Source: Sphaerochaeta globosa str. Buddy (GTDB lineage Bacteria; Spirochaetota; Spirochaetia; Sphaerochaetales; Sphaerochaetaceae). Taken from it: a DNA stretch of 64,000 nt. Location of the stretch: positions 2,982,458 to 3,046,457 of the forward strand of contig NC_015152.1 of the NCBI RefSeq assembly GCF_000190435.1. Direction: 5' to 3'. The notes below the pieces were generated by a model. The model saw only the letters and a program-made list of their open reading frames with translations. It was not told the DNA's origin and searched no databases. Numbering within the stretch: position 1 is the stretch's first letter; the number at the start of each line of letters is the position of its first letter. The position numbers and the translations under genes are program-made. Positions 8,523 to 17,954 of the stretch are shown here, one piece after another.

Positions 8523-10190
8523 ATGTCCCCCACCTCTTTTGATCAGCACCTGCAACGTACTCTGTTGCTCCTCGTCATGCTCATGCTTTGCCTGGCATTT
8601 TTCTTCGACTCATTCTTGTCCATTCCCGCGCTGGATAACGAGCCAACCACCGAATGGGAGGGACCTTGGACCATCTATGAAGGACAGCGTGTCCTGGCAA
8701 CCAAAGTCAAGCTTCCCTACACCATCGAAGGGCCCTTTTTGGGGAAAACCTTTACCGCTTCCTATACCCTGCCTTCCTCGTTCCCAAACCACAATACAGC
8801 CATAGCAGTCGATACCAGTATGTGCAGTCTTGTTGTTGATGTGGATGGAAAAGTCTTGTATCGCTACGAAGGACCTGCAGAAGGCTGGGCCCGCCCCGTT
8901 TATGGGGGATCTACTCCCCATTTTATTCGCCTTGACGACTCCTATCAGGGGAAAACGCTCTCCCTCACCTTCGAATATACCTCCAACAACTCGTTTGCAG
9001 GCCACATCCATGAGGTACGCGCCGGCAGCAAGGCCTCCCTCATCCTTTCCGAGTTCGTGGAATGGCCCTCGCTGTTCTTCGGCTTTTCACTGCTTTTGCT
9101 CGGCTTCCTCATTGCACTCTTCTCTTTTTCCATCCAGTCGAGGGAAGAGCGCAAGAGTTTTTTCTATTTCGGCATGGTGCTGCTCGCCCTCGGCGGGTGG
9201 GTGTTCAGCCAGACTCCCAGCAAATTCCTGCTATTTCGCAATCCCGCCCTCCCGATGAATCTCAGCTTCTTCGCCCTCTATACCCTTCCTACCTTTTTAA
9301 CCAACTACATCCTCTACTCCTATCCGGTACACCGAGGAATCAATCATTTCAAACGCACTTCAATGCTCTTTCTGCTTATGTATATAGTAATTGGCGTCTT
9401 GCAGGTGGTTGGGTTCATCCAATACACCGATGTATTACTGGTCTCCGGCTTGGCCCTCGCTCTCTTTCTGCTCTCCTTGTTCGCCTATCTCATCTATGCA
9501 TATGCAAAGGGAAACAGCCGTCTCAGTTCCTTTTTGCTCGCCCTTTCCTGCCTGCTTTTCTCCATCCTTACAGAAGTGGTGCTCCTTGCAATGAATATCC
9601 TACTCGAGAGCGCCGTCATCCTTCACTTTGGCATGGCACTTTCTGCAGCCATCCTGTTTTGGCACAGCCTCACCCTGATAAAGCTGAAAACACAACAACT
9701 GAGCAAAGAACTACTTTTGCAGCAGCTTGCCTTCACCGATACACTCACCGGTGTGGGCAACCGAACCTCCTACGACCGAGAGGTGGAACGAATCTGCAGT
9801 GATAGAAAAGCAGAGGTATTGGGTATCCTGATGATGGATATCAACAACCTCAAGGAGATCAACGATACCCAAGGGCACAAATCCGGGGATAGTGTCCTTC
9901 GAGATTTCGGCCAGCGAATCACCAGGCTGTTACCGGCCTCAGCAACTATCTATCGGTACGGCGGCGATGAGTTCATAGCCCTCATCCCTTGGGTTGATGA
10001 TGAGCAAATGGCAAAGTTGTCCGATGCAGTGCTCGCATTCTTCACCGCCAGCGGTAAAGCAAGCTATCAGGTTGCAGTAGGGTATGATATTTTCATCCCC
10101 AAGAAGAAAGAGAAGTTTGCCCAAGTAGTAAGTCGTGCCGATGTAGCCATGTATCGGTGCAAGAGTGCCATGAAGGTAAAGAAGGCCTGA
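8523..10190 (+). CDS. Membrane sensor diguanylate cyclase (7TMR-DISM-like plus GGDEF)
   Basis: The 555-residue protein has one N-terminal membrane segment (residues 13-33), a ~145-residue extracytoplasmic beta-rich domain, about seven membrane helices at ~185-395 and a C-terminal GGDEF domain with TLTGVGNR, MMDINNLKEINDTQGHKSGD and an intact GGDEF near residue 483. The layout matches 7TMR-DISM receptors, which bind extracellular ligands, possibly carbohydrates. It should make c-di-GMP. An AGGAG site precedes the ATG. It is the second of three c-di-GMP proteins here, and its gene sits nine bases after the NYN-domain gene, so the two form a likely operon. Confidence 0.9.
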   Translation: MSPTSFDQHLQRTLLLLVMLMLCLAFFFDSFLSIPALDNEPTTEWEGPWTIYEGQRVLATKVKLPYTIEGPFLGKTFTASYTLPSSFPNHNTAIAVDTSMCSLVVDVDGKVLYRYEGPAEGWARPVYGGSTPHFIRLDDSYQGKTLSLTFEYTSNNSFAGHIHEVRAGSKASLILSEFVEWPSLFFGFSLLLLGFLIALFSFSIQSREERKSFFYFGMVLLALGGWVFSQTPSKFLLFRNPALPMNLSFFALYTLPTFLTNYILYSYPVHRGINHFKRTSMLFLLMYIVIGVLQVVGFIQYTDVLLVSGLALALFLLSLFAYLIYAYAKGNSRLSSFLLALSCLLFSILTEVVLLAMNILLESAVILHFGMALSAAILFWHSLTLIKLKTQQLSKELLLQQLAFTDTLTGVGNRTSYDREVERICSDRKAEVLGILMMDINNLKEINDTQGHKSGDSVLRDFGQRITRLLPASATIYRYGGDEFIALIPWVDDEQMAKLSDAVLAFFTASGKASYQVAVGYDIFIPKKKEKFAQVVSRADVAMYRCKSAMKVKKA

Positions 10191-10317
10191 TTCGAGCCAT
10201 TACTATGGCAGTTTAGGGAAGGGTGTCCCCCCATTTTTGGGTTTCTTCTTGGATATCGCTGTCTTTCATCCTTGACCTATGCAAGGTAATTCGACACCCT
10301 TAGAGAAGGAGCATTGT

Positions 10318-11061
10318 ATGAAAAGAAGCATCGTTGTTTCCCTTGTTTTGCTGATATTCTCTGCCGGTCTTACAGCTAATACGACCCTTGCAGGGTCCTC
10401 AGGGTATATTGTCGTTCCCAGTGCCGAAGTAACGCCCAGCACCAATGCAAGTGCGGTCACCACCTCGTACAGTGCCACGTTCACCAAGGATGGGGCAGCT
10501 CATATTCCGTCGCTGCAGATTGCATTTTCCGATGCGATGGAGACAAGTTTCGCAGTCGATATTGCTGAGGATACCGACCTTTTATTACAGGCAAAATGGC
10601 GGTTCAGCAAGAAAGGAACCACCAGTCTTGCAGTCGGGCTGCTCGGACAATGGAGCGGGGTATCCATAACTGATGAGCTGGCTGCACAAATATACCTTGC
10701 TTCCACCTTCGACAGCTCAATCATGGACTTTCCCTCCAAGACCACGCTCCTGTTGGGCTACTCCCTGATGAAAGGCATGAACACCAACATCAACTTCGCC
10801 TTGGCCTTCCAGACTCCGCTTTGGCAGAAAACTTTCAAAGGCAAAGTCGACTTCCTTATGGATTTCGGCAATGTAAGTTACAGTGCCACCCCGTCGGCCG
10901 GTGATGCAGACAACCGCGGCTTGATTAATGTGGGCATACGAATCCTTCCCATCGAGTTTGTCAAATCGACCTTCATCGCCATGGATATCCGTGCCTTGGA
11001 CCTCTTCGACCACAAGGGAAGAGCTCTGAGTCTTGGTGCTTCCATCTCCTTCAGACCCTAG
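10318..11061 (+). CDS. Outer-membrane beta-barrel protein (YjbH-like)
   Basis: A Sec signal peptide (MKRSIVVSLVLLIFSAGLTA) is followed by a 225-residue domain of alternating hydrophobic/polar strands ending in LSLGASISFRP. The block GSSGYIVVPSAEV near residue 26 resembles the start of YjbH-type barrels, which carry GxxxxPTA. I chose the ATG at 10318 because AGAAGGAG precedes it; the upstream in-frame ATG at 10279 would bury the signal peptide. The TAG stop abuts the TAG stop of convergent pyk with no base between, so there is no space for a terminator. No precise function can be assigned. Confidence 0.7.
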   Translation: MKRSIVVSLVLLIFSAGLTANTTLAGSSGYIVVPSAEVTPSTNASAVTTSYSATFTKDGAAHIPSLQIAFSDAMETSFAVDIAEDTDLLLQAKWRFSKKGTTSLAVGLLGQWSGVSITDELAAQIYLASTFDSSIMDFPSKTTLLLGYSLMKGMNTNINFALAFQTPLWQKTFKGKVDFLMDFGNVSYSATPSAGDADNRGLINVGIRILPIEFVKSTFIAMDIRALDLFDHKGRALSLGASISFRP

Positions 11062-12495
11062 CTACTCTATCTCCACCACCTTGATCATATTGGTCTTGCC
11101 CGAGCTGCCAACCGGCACTCCTGCTGTTATGACCACCGACTGTCCCTTCTCTACCAAACCATGTTCCTTCAGATACCAAGGAGCATAGGCAAGCAACTGA
11201 TCGACCGAGTCCTGCGGTTCAATGAGTATGGGTGTGACACCCCACGAGAGGGCAAGGTACTGTACTACCTCTTTCAACGGGGAGAATGCAATGATGGGTA
11301 CCGAAGGACGGAATTTGGCAATCAAGCGGGCAGTCGATCCCGATTGGGTGAAGCAAGCAATATAGGAGGCGCCGATGGAGAGGGCGAGCTCGCGTGTGGC
11401 CAGTCCCACGGCCTCGGTTTTGGATTGCTTGCGCTGTGGGTCGAGGGTGCTGATCTGATTGAATACCTGACGGCGGAAGGCCGCGCTGCGTTCAACCAGG
11501 CTCGCTATGCGTGCCATGGTGGTTACAGCCTGTAGTGGATACTCTCCTGCCGCTGTTTCACCGCTGAGCATGACCGCACTGGTACCGTCAAGGACCGCAT
11601 TGGCAACGTCGTTCGTCTCTGCACGGGTGGGACGGGGATTGTGCATCATCGACTCCAGCATCTGCGTTGCGGTAATCACCGGAGTACCACTGTCTATGCA
11701 ACTGCGGATGATGGACTTCTGAATCAGGGGAACCTCCTCAGCAGGAACCTCCACCCCCAAATCCCCTCGGGCGATCATGATGACACTGGACTCCCTGATG
11801 ATATCGTTCAGGTTTTCCACCGCCTCGGGCTTCTCAATCTTGCTGATGACCGGAATCATCCTTCCGTAGTGTTGAAGCATATGAGCCTTCAGGGCGCGGA
11901 CATCATCGCCGCTGCGAACAAAGGAGAGGGCAACGTAATCAAGGTTGTTGGCAAAGGCGAAAGCCAAGTCCGCTTCATCCTTCTTGGTGAAGGAGCTGAG
12001 ATGCTTCAGCGGTACCTGGGGCAGGTTCACCCCTTTTCTGGGGAACAAAGTCCCTTCTTCTTGCATCCTGCAATGGATGTCCTGACCTTGTACTTGCTCA
12101 ACCACCAAACTTACGAGGCCATCGTTGATGAGAATGCGCTGACCGATGAGGATTTCCTCGTGGAGGTTCGGATAGTCGATGCTGATACGACTTCGGTTTC
12201 CCACACACGGTTGGGTGGTGATAATGAGCTTCTCCCCTTTCTTAAGTGTATAGGAGCTCGCTTCGAGTTGGCCGAGCCTGATTTTCGGACCCTGCAGGTC
12301 CATCAGGATGGTTACGGGAAACCCCAGTTTTTCGCTTGCCTTGCGCACAGTATCGTAGCGCTTTTGCTGTTCCTGGTGCGAACCATGGCTGAAGTTCAGC
12401 CTGATAACCCTGCACCCCGCTTCAAGGATGGACTGTATCATTTCATAGGATTCACTAGCCGGTCCGAGTGTGGCAACAATTTTGGTATAGTTCAT
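11062..12495 (-). CDS. pyk: Pyruvate kinase
   Basis: This 477-residue enzyme converts phosphoenolpyruvate and ADP to pyruvate and ATP, the last step of glycolysis. It has the N-terminal KIVATLGPASES block, RLNFSHGSH at ~34, MDLQGPKIRLG at ~65, the active-site segment VISKIEKPEAVENL near 215 with the catalytic Lys, MIARGDLGVEVP at ~237 and ATQMLESM at ~273. Its length is the usual one for bacterial PK without the C-terminal PEP-utiliser domain. The ATG at 12495 has AGGGGGA upstream, so the long in-frame extension to 12657, which would overlap the divergent exporter gene, is rejected. Confidence 0.97.
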   Translation of the reverse strand: MNYTKIVATLGPASESYEMIQSILEAGCRVIRLNFSHGSHQEQQKRYDTVRKASEKLGFPVTILMDLQGPKIRLGQLEASSYTLKKGEKLIITTQPCVGNRSRISIDYPNLHEEILIGQRILINDGLVSLVVEQVQGQDIHCRMQEEGTLFPRKGVNLPQVPLKHLSSFTKKDEADLAFAFANNLDYVALSFVRSGDDVRALKAHMLQHYGRMIPVISKIEKPEAVENLNDIIRESSVIMIARGDLGVEVPAEEVPLIQKSIIRSCIDSGTPVITATQMLESMMHNPRPTRAETNDVANAVLDGTSAVMLSGETAAGEYPLQAVTTMARIASLVERSAAFRRQVFNQISTLDPQRKQSKTEAVGLATRELALSIGASYIACFTQSGSTARLIAKFRPSVPIIAFSPLKEVVQYLALSWGVTPILIEPQDSVDQLLAYAPWYLKEHGLVEKGQSVVITAGVPVGSSGKTNMIKVVEIE

Positions 12496-12611
12496 GAGGT
12501 TCCCCCTGCAACAATCATCATAGATGTATCGCCTTTTGTAAAGCATGCGAAATAGGCAAGGTGAGAAGCCTCTCACCCATAAAGGTGATTCAAAATGCTC
12601 TGAATAGGCGA

Positions 12612-12639
12612 TTGTACCCTGGTTTGAAACGACTACAGT
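12612..12639 (+). promoter_or_regulatory. Promoter of the RND/LolA/OMP operon (leaderless)
   Basis: TTGTAC at 12612-12617, a 16-bp spacer and TACAGT at 12634-12639. The predicted transcription start is the A of the ATG at 12646. Confidence 0.5.
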
Positions 12640-12645
12640 ACAGGT

Positions 12646-14997
12646 ATGGAACACCAACGAACCCGAGATTTGATAATTATCGTCACCTGCCTGCTTGTGT
12701 CTGTTCTCAGCCTGCTGGGAATTGGAAGACTGAAGGTCGACTCCTCAACCGACGTGTTCATCCCTTCCAATGCGCCGGTGGTGGAGACAAACAATCGGAT
12801 CGAGGAGCAATTCGGCTCCCTCGATGCCCTTGTTGTAAGTTTGTATGACGAAAAGGGCATTCTTACAAAAAACAACCTTGAGCTCATAGCCTCCCTCACC
12901 GAGGAGATTGGGAAACTTGGGGGAGTGAAACAAGTCAGCTCGATAACCAACCTCAAGCACCTTGAGCCATCTGAGACCGGAGTGGATGTAGTGTTACTTA
13001 CACTAGGCAGCATTGCCGACTTGGAAAGCCGTATCGCCAACTGGCCAAGTCTCTATGAAGGGACCTTCCTCAGCAAGGACAGAAAGAGTGCATCCATACT
13101 CATCCAAACACAGATTGATTATGTGCCTACCGCCCTGCTTGCTTCGCTCAGGCAGGTGCTTGCTCCTGTAGAGGGAACCTTGGAGACTTCCATCCTGGGA
13201 CTACCGGTCGTAACCGAACAAATACGCATCAGTTTACTTGCTGACCTTGCTTTCCTCGTCCCGATTGTCGCCACTCTGATCATGCTCATTCTTTACCTCT
13301 TTCTGAAAAGCCTCAAAGCTACCCTGCTGTGCCTCGTACCCCTGATTTTCAGCAGTTCACTGACTTTGGGCATTATGAGCATCACCGGTATCACCTTTAC
13401 CATGGCAACCATGCTGATACCGGTTTTGCTTCTCATTGTGGGCAGTGCCTATACCATCCATATTTTCAGCCACTTCTTTGAGGAATATGAGGAACTGGGA
13501 GTCGAACCCGCCCTGGCCAAGGTAGTGAAGCGGAATACCTATCCCATTCTAGCCGCGGCAGCGACCACTGCCTTTGGGTTTCTTGCCCAGCTTTCCAGCC
13601 CGCTGTTGCCATTTCGGACCTTCGGGCTGCTCAGTTTCATCGGCGTAGTAATCTGTGCCGCAAGTTCCTTGATCCTGCTTCCGGCCCTTATTCGTCTGGT
13701 GTATAAGAAATCTGTACGCAAGGAAGTGCGTAAGAAAGTAGCGAGGGGTGTCTGGATAGGGGTGGGAAGCACCCTTTCAAATCACTACGGGAAAGCCGTT
13801 TTACTCAGCGCACTTCTGTTCCTGGTCATAGTCCTTCCACTCTCCTACAGCAACCTCGAGGAAGGCACGAATATCCTAGCCTTCTTCAGAAAATCATCCC
13901 CCTTGGTGCAGGATACCCTCTCGTACAACCGGCGGATGCAGGGAAGCTTCTCCCTATCGGTTATGATCAAACCGACACAGCAGGTACTGCACCCAAAGAC
14001 ACTCACTACGGTGGAAGCAGCAATTACCGCCATAGAAAAGCAGGAGCATGTCGGAGCTGTGCAGTCCATTCTTCCCTTTGTGAAGCGGATGAACCAGCTG
14101 CTCGGCCCAGGCGATGAAGTGAATGCCGTACAATCTGAAGAACCCGAACTGATATTCGATTTCTTCTCGGACTTATCCGCTGAAGAAGCCAGTGAGGAAC
14201 TGTATGAGCCATCACTTGACCAAGCGGGAGGAATGGGTCGGTATGAGATACCGCTTGATCCTGCTCGCTATGGACTTGAGAGTGAACAGCAACTATCCAA
14301 TCTCATAGCCCAATACCTGCTGCTCTACAGCTCTTCCCTCGACGCCTTCATCAACGACCCGCTGCAGCCGGACAGCATGCTTATCACCGTCCTGCTCAAG
14401 GATTCCGATACAAAAACCCTCAGAAATCTTACCTCCCTGATCCCCACCCTCTTTCCGAAAGACTGGTCAGTGGAGATTGGAGGCGGAGAAGCGGTGAGCC
14501 TTGCTCTCACTGACTTGGTAACCAAGAGCCAAGTCATCTCCCTGTTCAGTTCTCTCATCGCAGTTTGGTTTTTGGTGCTCCTTACCTTCAAGTCGGCAAA
14601 GCTTGCAACCCTCAGCCTTATTCCCTGTCTTTTTGCTCTTACTTCCATTTTTGCCGCCATGGCCATTTTTTCCATCAAGCTGGATATCATCACCAGCCTG
14701 CTTGCAGCTCTCTGCATCGGGGTGGGAGTGGATTATGCCATCCACCTGATAGCGGCATTCCAACGAAACGATCAGGACTTGGCGACCATCATGCAGACTA
14801 CGGGCAAGGCAATTCTTGCAAACGCGGCCTCGGTAGCCTTGGGATTCTCGGGATTGGTCTTCAGCCGATTCAGCCCGATTGCAAACATGGGACTGCTCTT
14901 TTCCATCGCCATGATCAGCGCATCGCTGAGCGCCCTGCTGGTTCTCAGTGCGATCAAGGTACATTACAGCTCACTCATTACCAGGAGGACTTCATGA
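12646..14997 (+). CDS. RND/MMPL-superfamily exporter (HAE3-like)
   Basis: This 783-residue inner-membrane protein has the internal duplication typical of RND pumps: one N-terminal helix (9-26), a periplasmic domain (~30-195), a cluster of five helices (~200-355), a second single helix (~385-402), a second periplasmic domain and a second helix cluster (~620-775). The pattern GVGVDYAIHLI at ~692-702 is the TM4-type proton-relay region, and LIVGSAYTIHI near 263 is its partner in the first half. The family exports lipids, hydrophobic compounds or hopanoids with the proton gradient. Its stop overlaps the start of the LolA-like gene (ATGA). The substrate is unknown. Confidence 0.9.
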   Translation: MEHQRTRDLIIIVTCLLVSVLSLLGIGRLKVDSSTDVFIPSNAPVVETNNRIEEQFGSLDALVVSLYDEKGILTKNNLELIASLTEEIGKLGGVKQVSSITNLKHLEPSETGVDVVLLTLGSIADLESRIANWPSLYEGTFLSKDRKSASILIQTQIDYVPTALLASLRQVLAPVEGTLETSILGLPVVTEQIRISLLADLAFLVPIVATLIMLILYLFLKSLKATLLCLVPLIFSSSLTLGIMSITGITFTMATMLIPVLLLIVGSAYTIHIFSHFFEEYEELGVEPALAKVVKRNTYPILAAAATTAFGFLAQLSSPLLPFRTFGLLSFIGVVICAASSLILLPALIRLVYKKSVRKEVRKKVARGVWIGVGSTLSNHYGKAVLLSALLFLVIVLPLSYSNLEEGTNILAFFRKSSPLVQDTLSYNRRMQGSFSLSVMIKPTQQVLHPKTLTTVEAAITAIEKQEHVGAVQSILPFVKRMNQLLGPGDEVNAVQSEEPELIFDFFSDLSAEEASEELYEPSLDQAGGMGRYEIPLDPARYGLESEQQLSNLIAQYLLLYSSSLDAFINDPLQPDSMLITVLLKDSDTKTLRNLTSLIPTLFPKDWSVEIGGGEAVSLALTDLVTKSQVISLFSSLIAVWFLVLLTFKSAKLATLSLIPCLFALTSIFAAMAIFSIKLDIITSLLAALCIGVGVDYAIHLIAAFQRNDQDLATIMQTTGKAILANAASVALGFSGLVFSRFSPIANMGLLFSIAMISASLSALLVLSAIKVHYSSLITRRTS

Positions 14998-15755
14998 AAC
15001 GCACGCTTACTACTCTGCTATTGCTCATCCTCGCTTCCAGCTTGGCATGGTCGGCCCCCTCAGCCGGCCAAATCATGGCCAAGGTGATGGAAATCCAAAC
15101 TTCACAGACATCCGCCCTCGACCTGAAACTCACCCTCATCGAACCCAACGGTCAGATGCGTGAACGCAGAATCCAAACCCTGAGTCAGACCAAGGATGGA
15201 TTGACATCCTCGCTGACAGTCTTTCTCTCCCCTGAAAATGTACGCAATACCCGTTTTCTCTCCCTTGAGATGGAAGGAGGAAAAAACGAGCAGTGGATCT
15301 ACCTGCCTGCCTTAAAGCGAAGCCGGCGCATCGGATCGTCCGAGGAGGGCGGCTCGTTCATGGGCAGTGACTTCTCCTATGCCGATATGGCTTCCACCAC
15401 CTATGACGAGAACCAAGCACAGCACCTGTTGCTGGATGAGGATGCAAAGAGCTGGCGTATTCAATCCACCCCGTACGAGCAAAAGACATACGGGAAAACC
15501 ATTACGGTAGTCGAGAAGACAACCTACCTGCCTTTGCGTGTCGAATTCTATGACCTCGATGGGGACACCTTGGTCAAAAGCTTGGTTACCGAAGAGACCG
15601 ATATCGTCAATGGGAAGCCCATTACCAAAATCCTAACGATGAAAACAGAGGCTACCGGCCATGCTACGCGCCTGGAAATGCTGCAAACCCGTTTCGATGT
15701 TCCGCTCAGCAACGGGTACTTCACCCAAAAATTCCTGGAAACCGGGAGGCTCTAA
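14994..15755 (+). CDS. LolA-like outer-membrane lipoprotein-sorting protein (PF17131 type)
   Basis: The 253-residue protein starts with a Sec signal peptide (first ~21 residues, ending WSAPSA) and continues as a LolA/LolB-type half-barrel. The block SFMGSDFSYADM near residue 121 is characteristic of the LolA_like family that accompanies RND/MMPL exporters. LolA-type proteins carry acylated cargo in a hydrophobic cavity across the periplasm. The ATG at 14994 overlaps the exporter stop (ATGA) with AGGAGG six bases before it, so the longer frame beginning at 14565 is a shadow. Its stop overlaps the next ATG by one base. A paralogue lies at 29872-30618. Confidence 0.85.
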   Translation: MKRTLTTLLLLILASSLAWSAPSAGQIMAKVMEIQTSQTSALDLKLTLIEPNGQMRERRIQTLSQTKDGLTSSLTVFLSPENVRNTRFLSLEMEGGKNEQWIYLPALKRSRRIGSSEEGGSFMGSDFSYADMASTTYDENQAQHLLLDEDAKSWRIQSTPYEQKTYGKTITVVEKTTYLPLRVEFYDLDGDTLVKSLVTEETDIVNGKPITKILTMKTEATGHATRLEMLQTRFDVPLSNGYFTQKFLETGRL

Positions 15756-16999
15756 TGAAACGCATACTTCTGACTCTCTTAGTCTGTCTTCTGTTGCTGC
15801 CGCTGTACAGCCTCGACCTGTTCTTCGAGGAGCAGCCTAGCAGAACAACCACCTTCCAAGTGGAAGCTGCCGGCGGGCTCTACCGTGACAAACAGTTTTT
15901 GAGGCAGGCAGACCTCTCATTTGCCTTGGAGCAGAACGAAGAGCGCTACCGTGCAGTGGCACAACTGCAATACGACTCGTTGGCGAACCGATTGGAGGCA
16001 ACCGACCTTTCAGTCTCGCTCTTTACCGGGAACATGACGATCAAAGGAGGGTTGTTCACCCATCCCTGGGGAAGTGCCAGCACAAACCATGTGGTCGATG
16101 TACTCTCATCCCGCAATCTTCGGGCGGGGTTCGTTGACGACCTGGAGGCAATGAAGCGGCCTTCCTTGATGGCGCTGCTCTCTTCCTATTGGGAGGACAG
16201 TTCTGTGGAGGTAGTGTTCAAACCAGGCTTTCTGCCCTCATATCTGGTCACCGAAGGCAGGTACAGCCTCATCCCCGCTGCCTTTGCCTCGGCTGCAGTT
16301 ACCGAAACGGATACCCTTGATCTCACCTCGTGGGAGGCGGGAGGACGGTATCGCCTTTCCTTGGGCACGTTGGATGCCGCTCTGCTGTACTACAACGGAC
16401 ACCATCCGGAGCCGGGCTTCAGTGTCACGGCATTTGATTCAGGAACGTTTGCCCCTACCGCTTTGACGTTGGTCTATACCCGCTACCAGCTCTTTGCTCT
16501 GGAAGGCAGCTTGTTTCTCGATCCCTTCACCCTGGCTTTCGAAGGAGGCTTTTTCCTCAGCGAGGACGAAGAGGGGACTGCCAGCAGCCTGTACAACAGC
16601 AAGTTCGCCTATCTTGCAGAGCTTTCGTACACCCATCCTGCAACTTCAGCCTTCCTTGCACTCGCTTACCAAGGCAAATATGTCCTGGATTTCAATACCA
16701 CCAACCCCATGGATGTGGACAACCTTGCCTCCTTTGATGGGAAAGCATATGAGAACACCCTCATACTGGTTGTTGAATACCCATTCCTTGAGCAACGACT
16801 GACAACCAGGGCCGCCCTCACCTACCAAGTCGAGAGCGAAGGATATGCCCTGTTGGCCGGTCTTTCCTATGCGTTGCTGGATGATTTGCAGGTATTTTTC
16901 AAGACAACAGTCTATGGGGCGCTGGGAAGCAAAAGCAGCATATATAAAACGTGGGATGACAATGATTCATTGAAGGTCGGGATGAGGGCATGGTTCTAG
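15755..16999 (+). CDS. Outer-membrane beta-barrel protein of the RND/LolA operon
   Basis: A signal peptide (residues 1-20, ending LPLYS) precedes about 395 residues of amphipathic strands finishing in MRAWF, a terminal aromatic residue as expected of a BAM-folded barrel. Overall it resembles the DUF1302-like barrels found beside MMPL and LolA-like genes. Its start (TAATG) overlaps the LolA-like stop, so the three proteins are likely made in fixed proportion. I infer that it receives or inserts the cargo delivered by the LolA-like protein. There is no motif for a specific substrate. Confidence 0.75.
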   Translation: MKRILLTLLVCLLLLPLYSLDLFFEEQPSRTTTFQVEAAGGLYRDKQFLRQADLSFALEQNEERYRAVAQLQYDSLANRLEATDLSVSLFTGNMTIKGGLFTHPWGSASTNHVVDVLSSRNLRAGFVDDLEAMKRPSLMALLSSYWEDSSVEVVFKPGFLPSYLVTEGRYSLIPAAFASAAVTETDTLDLTSWEAGGRYRLSLGTLDAALLYYNGHHPEPGFSVTAFDSGTFAPTALTLVYTRYQLFALEGSLFLDPFTLAFEGGFFLSEDEEGTASSLYNSKFAYLAELSYTHPATSAFLALAYQGKYVLDFNTTNPMDVDNLASFDGKAYENTLILVVEYPFLEQRLTTRAALTYQVESEGYALLAGLSYALLDDLQVFFKTTVYGALGSKSSIYKTWDDNDSLKVGMRAWF

Positions 17000-17036
17000 C
17001 TTCCCGGGTGTGATAGGATTGCCCTAGAGGGCCTCT

Positions 17037-17954
17037 ATGGTAATTCTATCGGACATCCTGCTCTTTTTGACGACAGCCTTGGTGGTCTCCATTACCTGTC
17101 TGTGCGTTCTCTTACGCATACGCATGAGCGATTCGTATACCGGTTCGTTTCTCACCGTGCTCATCCCGTTGAGTTTTCAAATGGGGCTGACCTTGCTGAC
17201 TACCTACCTGAGCAGGGTTCTGGATGAAACAAAACTTCTTTCAAGTTCCTATGAAACCTACGCGTTGGGGGCTACACTGCTTTCTATTTTACTTACCACC
17301 GTGCTGCTTCTGATGCTCAGCAGGTACCTGATCAAGCTTATCAGGGCAACTGAGGAACAGAAGCATCTGGGTAATCGCATTCTTACCCTCCTGATTCTTC
17401 TGTTCTTCATCCTCAGCCTCTGGATTGTGTTTGCAAAGAGCGGTGGCAGTTGGGTCAAGGCACTTACCGATACGATGCACTTCCACTTCTTCAGTGCCAG
17501 TATGTTCTTGGTCATCCATGGGGTTCTGGGGTATATCTATGCAAAAAAAGCAACAACCTGGGAGGAAGAACGCCTTCTGAAAGGCATCTGCTACACCTTC
17601 CTACCCCTCATCGGACTATTCCCCTTGGATCTGCTGTTCTTCAGGCAGGTTGCGTTCAAGCTGGTGTATCTGAGCTTTGCCGTACTTTCGGTCTATTTGT
17701 ATTACTTCATCAGCCGACGCTACTTCCTCACCTATGAGATGGCCGGCAGAGTCACGAAGACAAAAGTGAAGAAGCTGGGAATTTCAGACCGGGAAGCAGA
17801 GATCGTCAGCTTATTGGTGGAAGGGTTGAGCAATCAGGAGATTGCAAAGAAACTGTTCATTTCACCCAACACGGTAAAAACACACATCAAGAACATCTAT
17901 GCAAAGCTGGAGGTGAACAACCGCCTGCAGCTCTTCAATTCACTGAAGCAGTAG
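17037..17954 (+). CDS. Membrane-bound LuxR-family transcription regulator
   Basis: The 305-residue protein has about seven hydrophobic segments in residues 1-235 and a C-terminal LuxR/FixJ helix-turn-helix at ~243-303 (ISDREAEIVSLLVEGLSNQE, then SPNTVKTHIKNIYAKL). It has no receiver domain, so it probably senses a membrane signal directly. It lies 37 bp after the RND/LolA/barrel operon on the same strand, with AGAGGG before the ATG, and may control that operon. Its 3' end overlaps convergent zur by 20 bp. Confidence 0.85.
   Translation: MVILSDILLFLTTALVVSITCLCVLLRIRMSDSYTGSFLTVLIPLSFQMGLTLLTTYLSRVLDETKLLSSSYETYALGATLLSILLTTVLLLMLSRYLIKLIRATEEQKHLGNRILTLLILLFFILSLWIVFAKSGGSWVKALTDTMHFHFFSASMFLVIHGVLGYIYAKKATTWEEERLLKGICYTFLPLIGLFPLDLLFFRQVAFKLVYLSFAVLSVYLYYFISRRYFLTYEMAGRVTKTKVKKLGISDREAEIVSLLVEGLSNQEIAKKLFISPNTVKTHIKNIYAKLEVNNRLQLFNSLKQ

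Noticed and set aside
10215-10260. CCC/GGG hairpin followed by T-rich sequence after the second GGDEF gene, as a terminator
   Set aside because: The stem is only 3-4 bp, too weak to call.
12496-12657. N-terminal extension of pyruvate kinase
   Set aside because: It would overlap the divergent exporter start; the family N terminus begins just after the ATG at 12495, which has its own ribosome site.
14565-14993. Upstream extension of the LolA-like reading frame
   Set aside because: It is the shadow of the exporter gene; the true start at 14994 has AGGAGG and a signal peptide.
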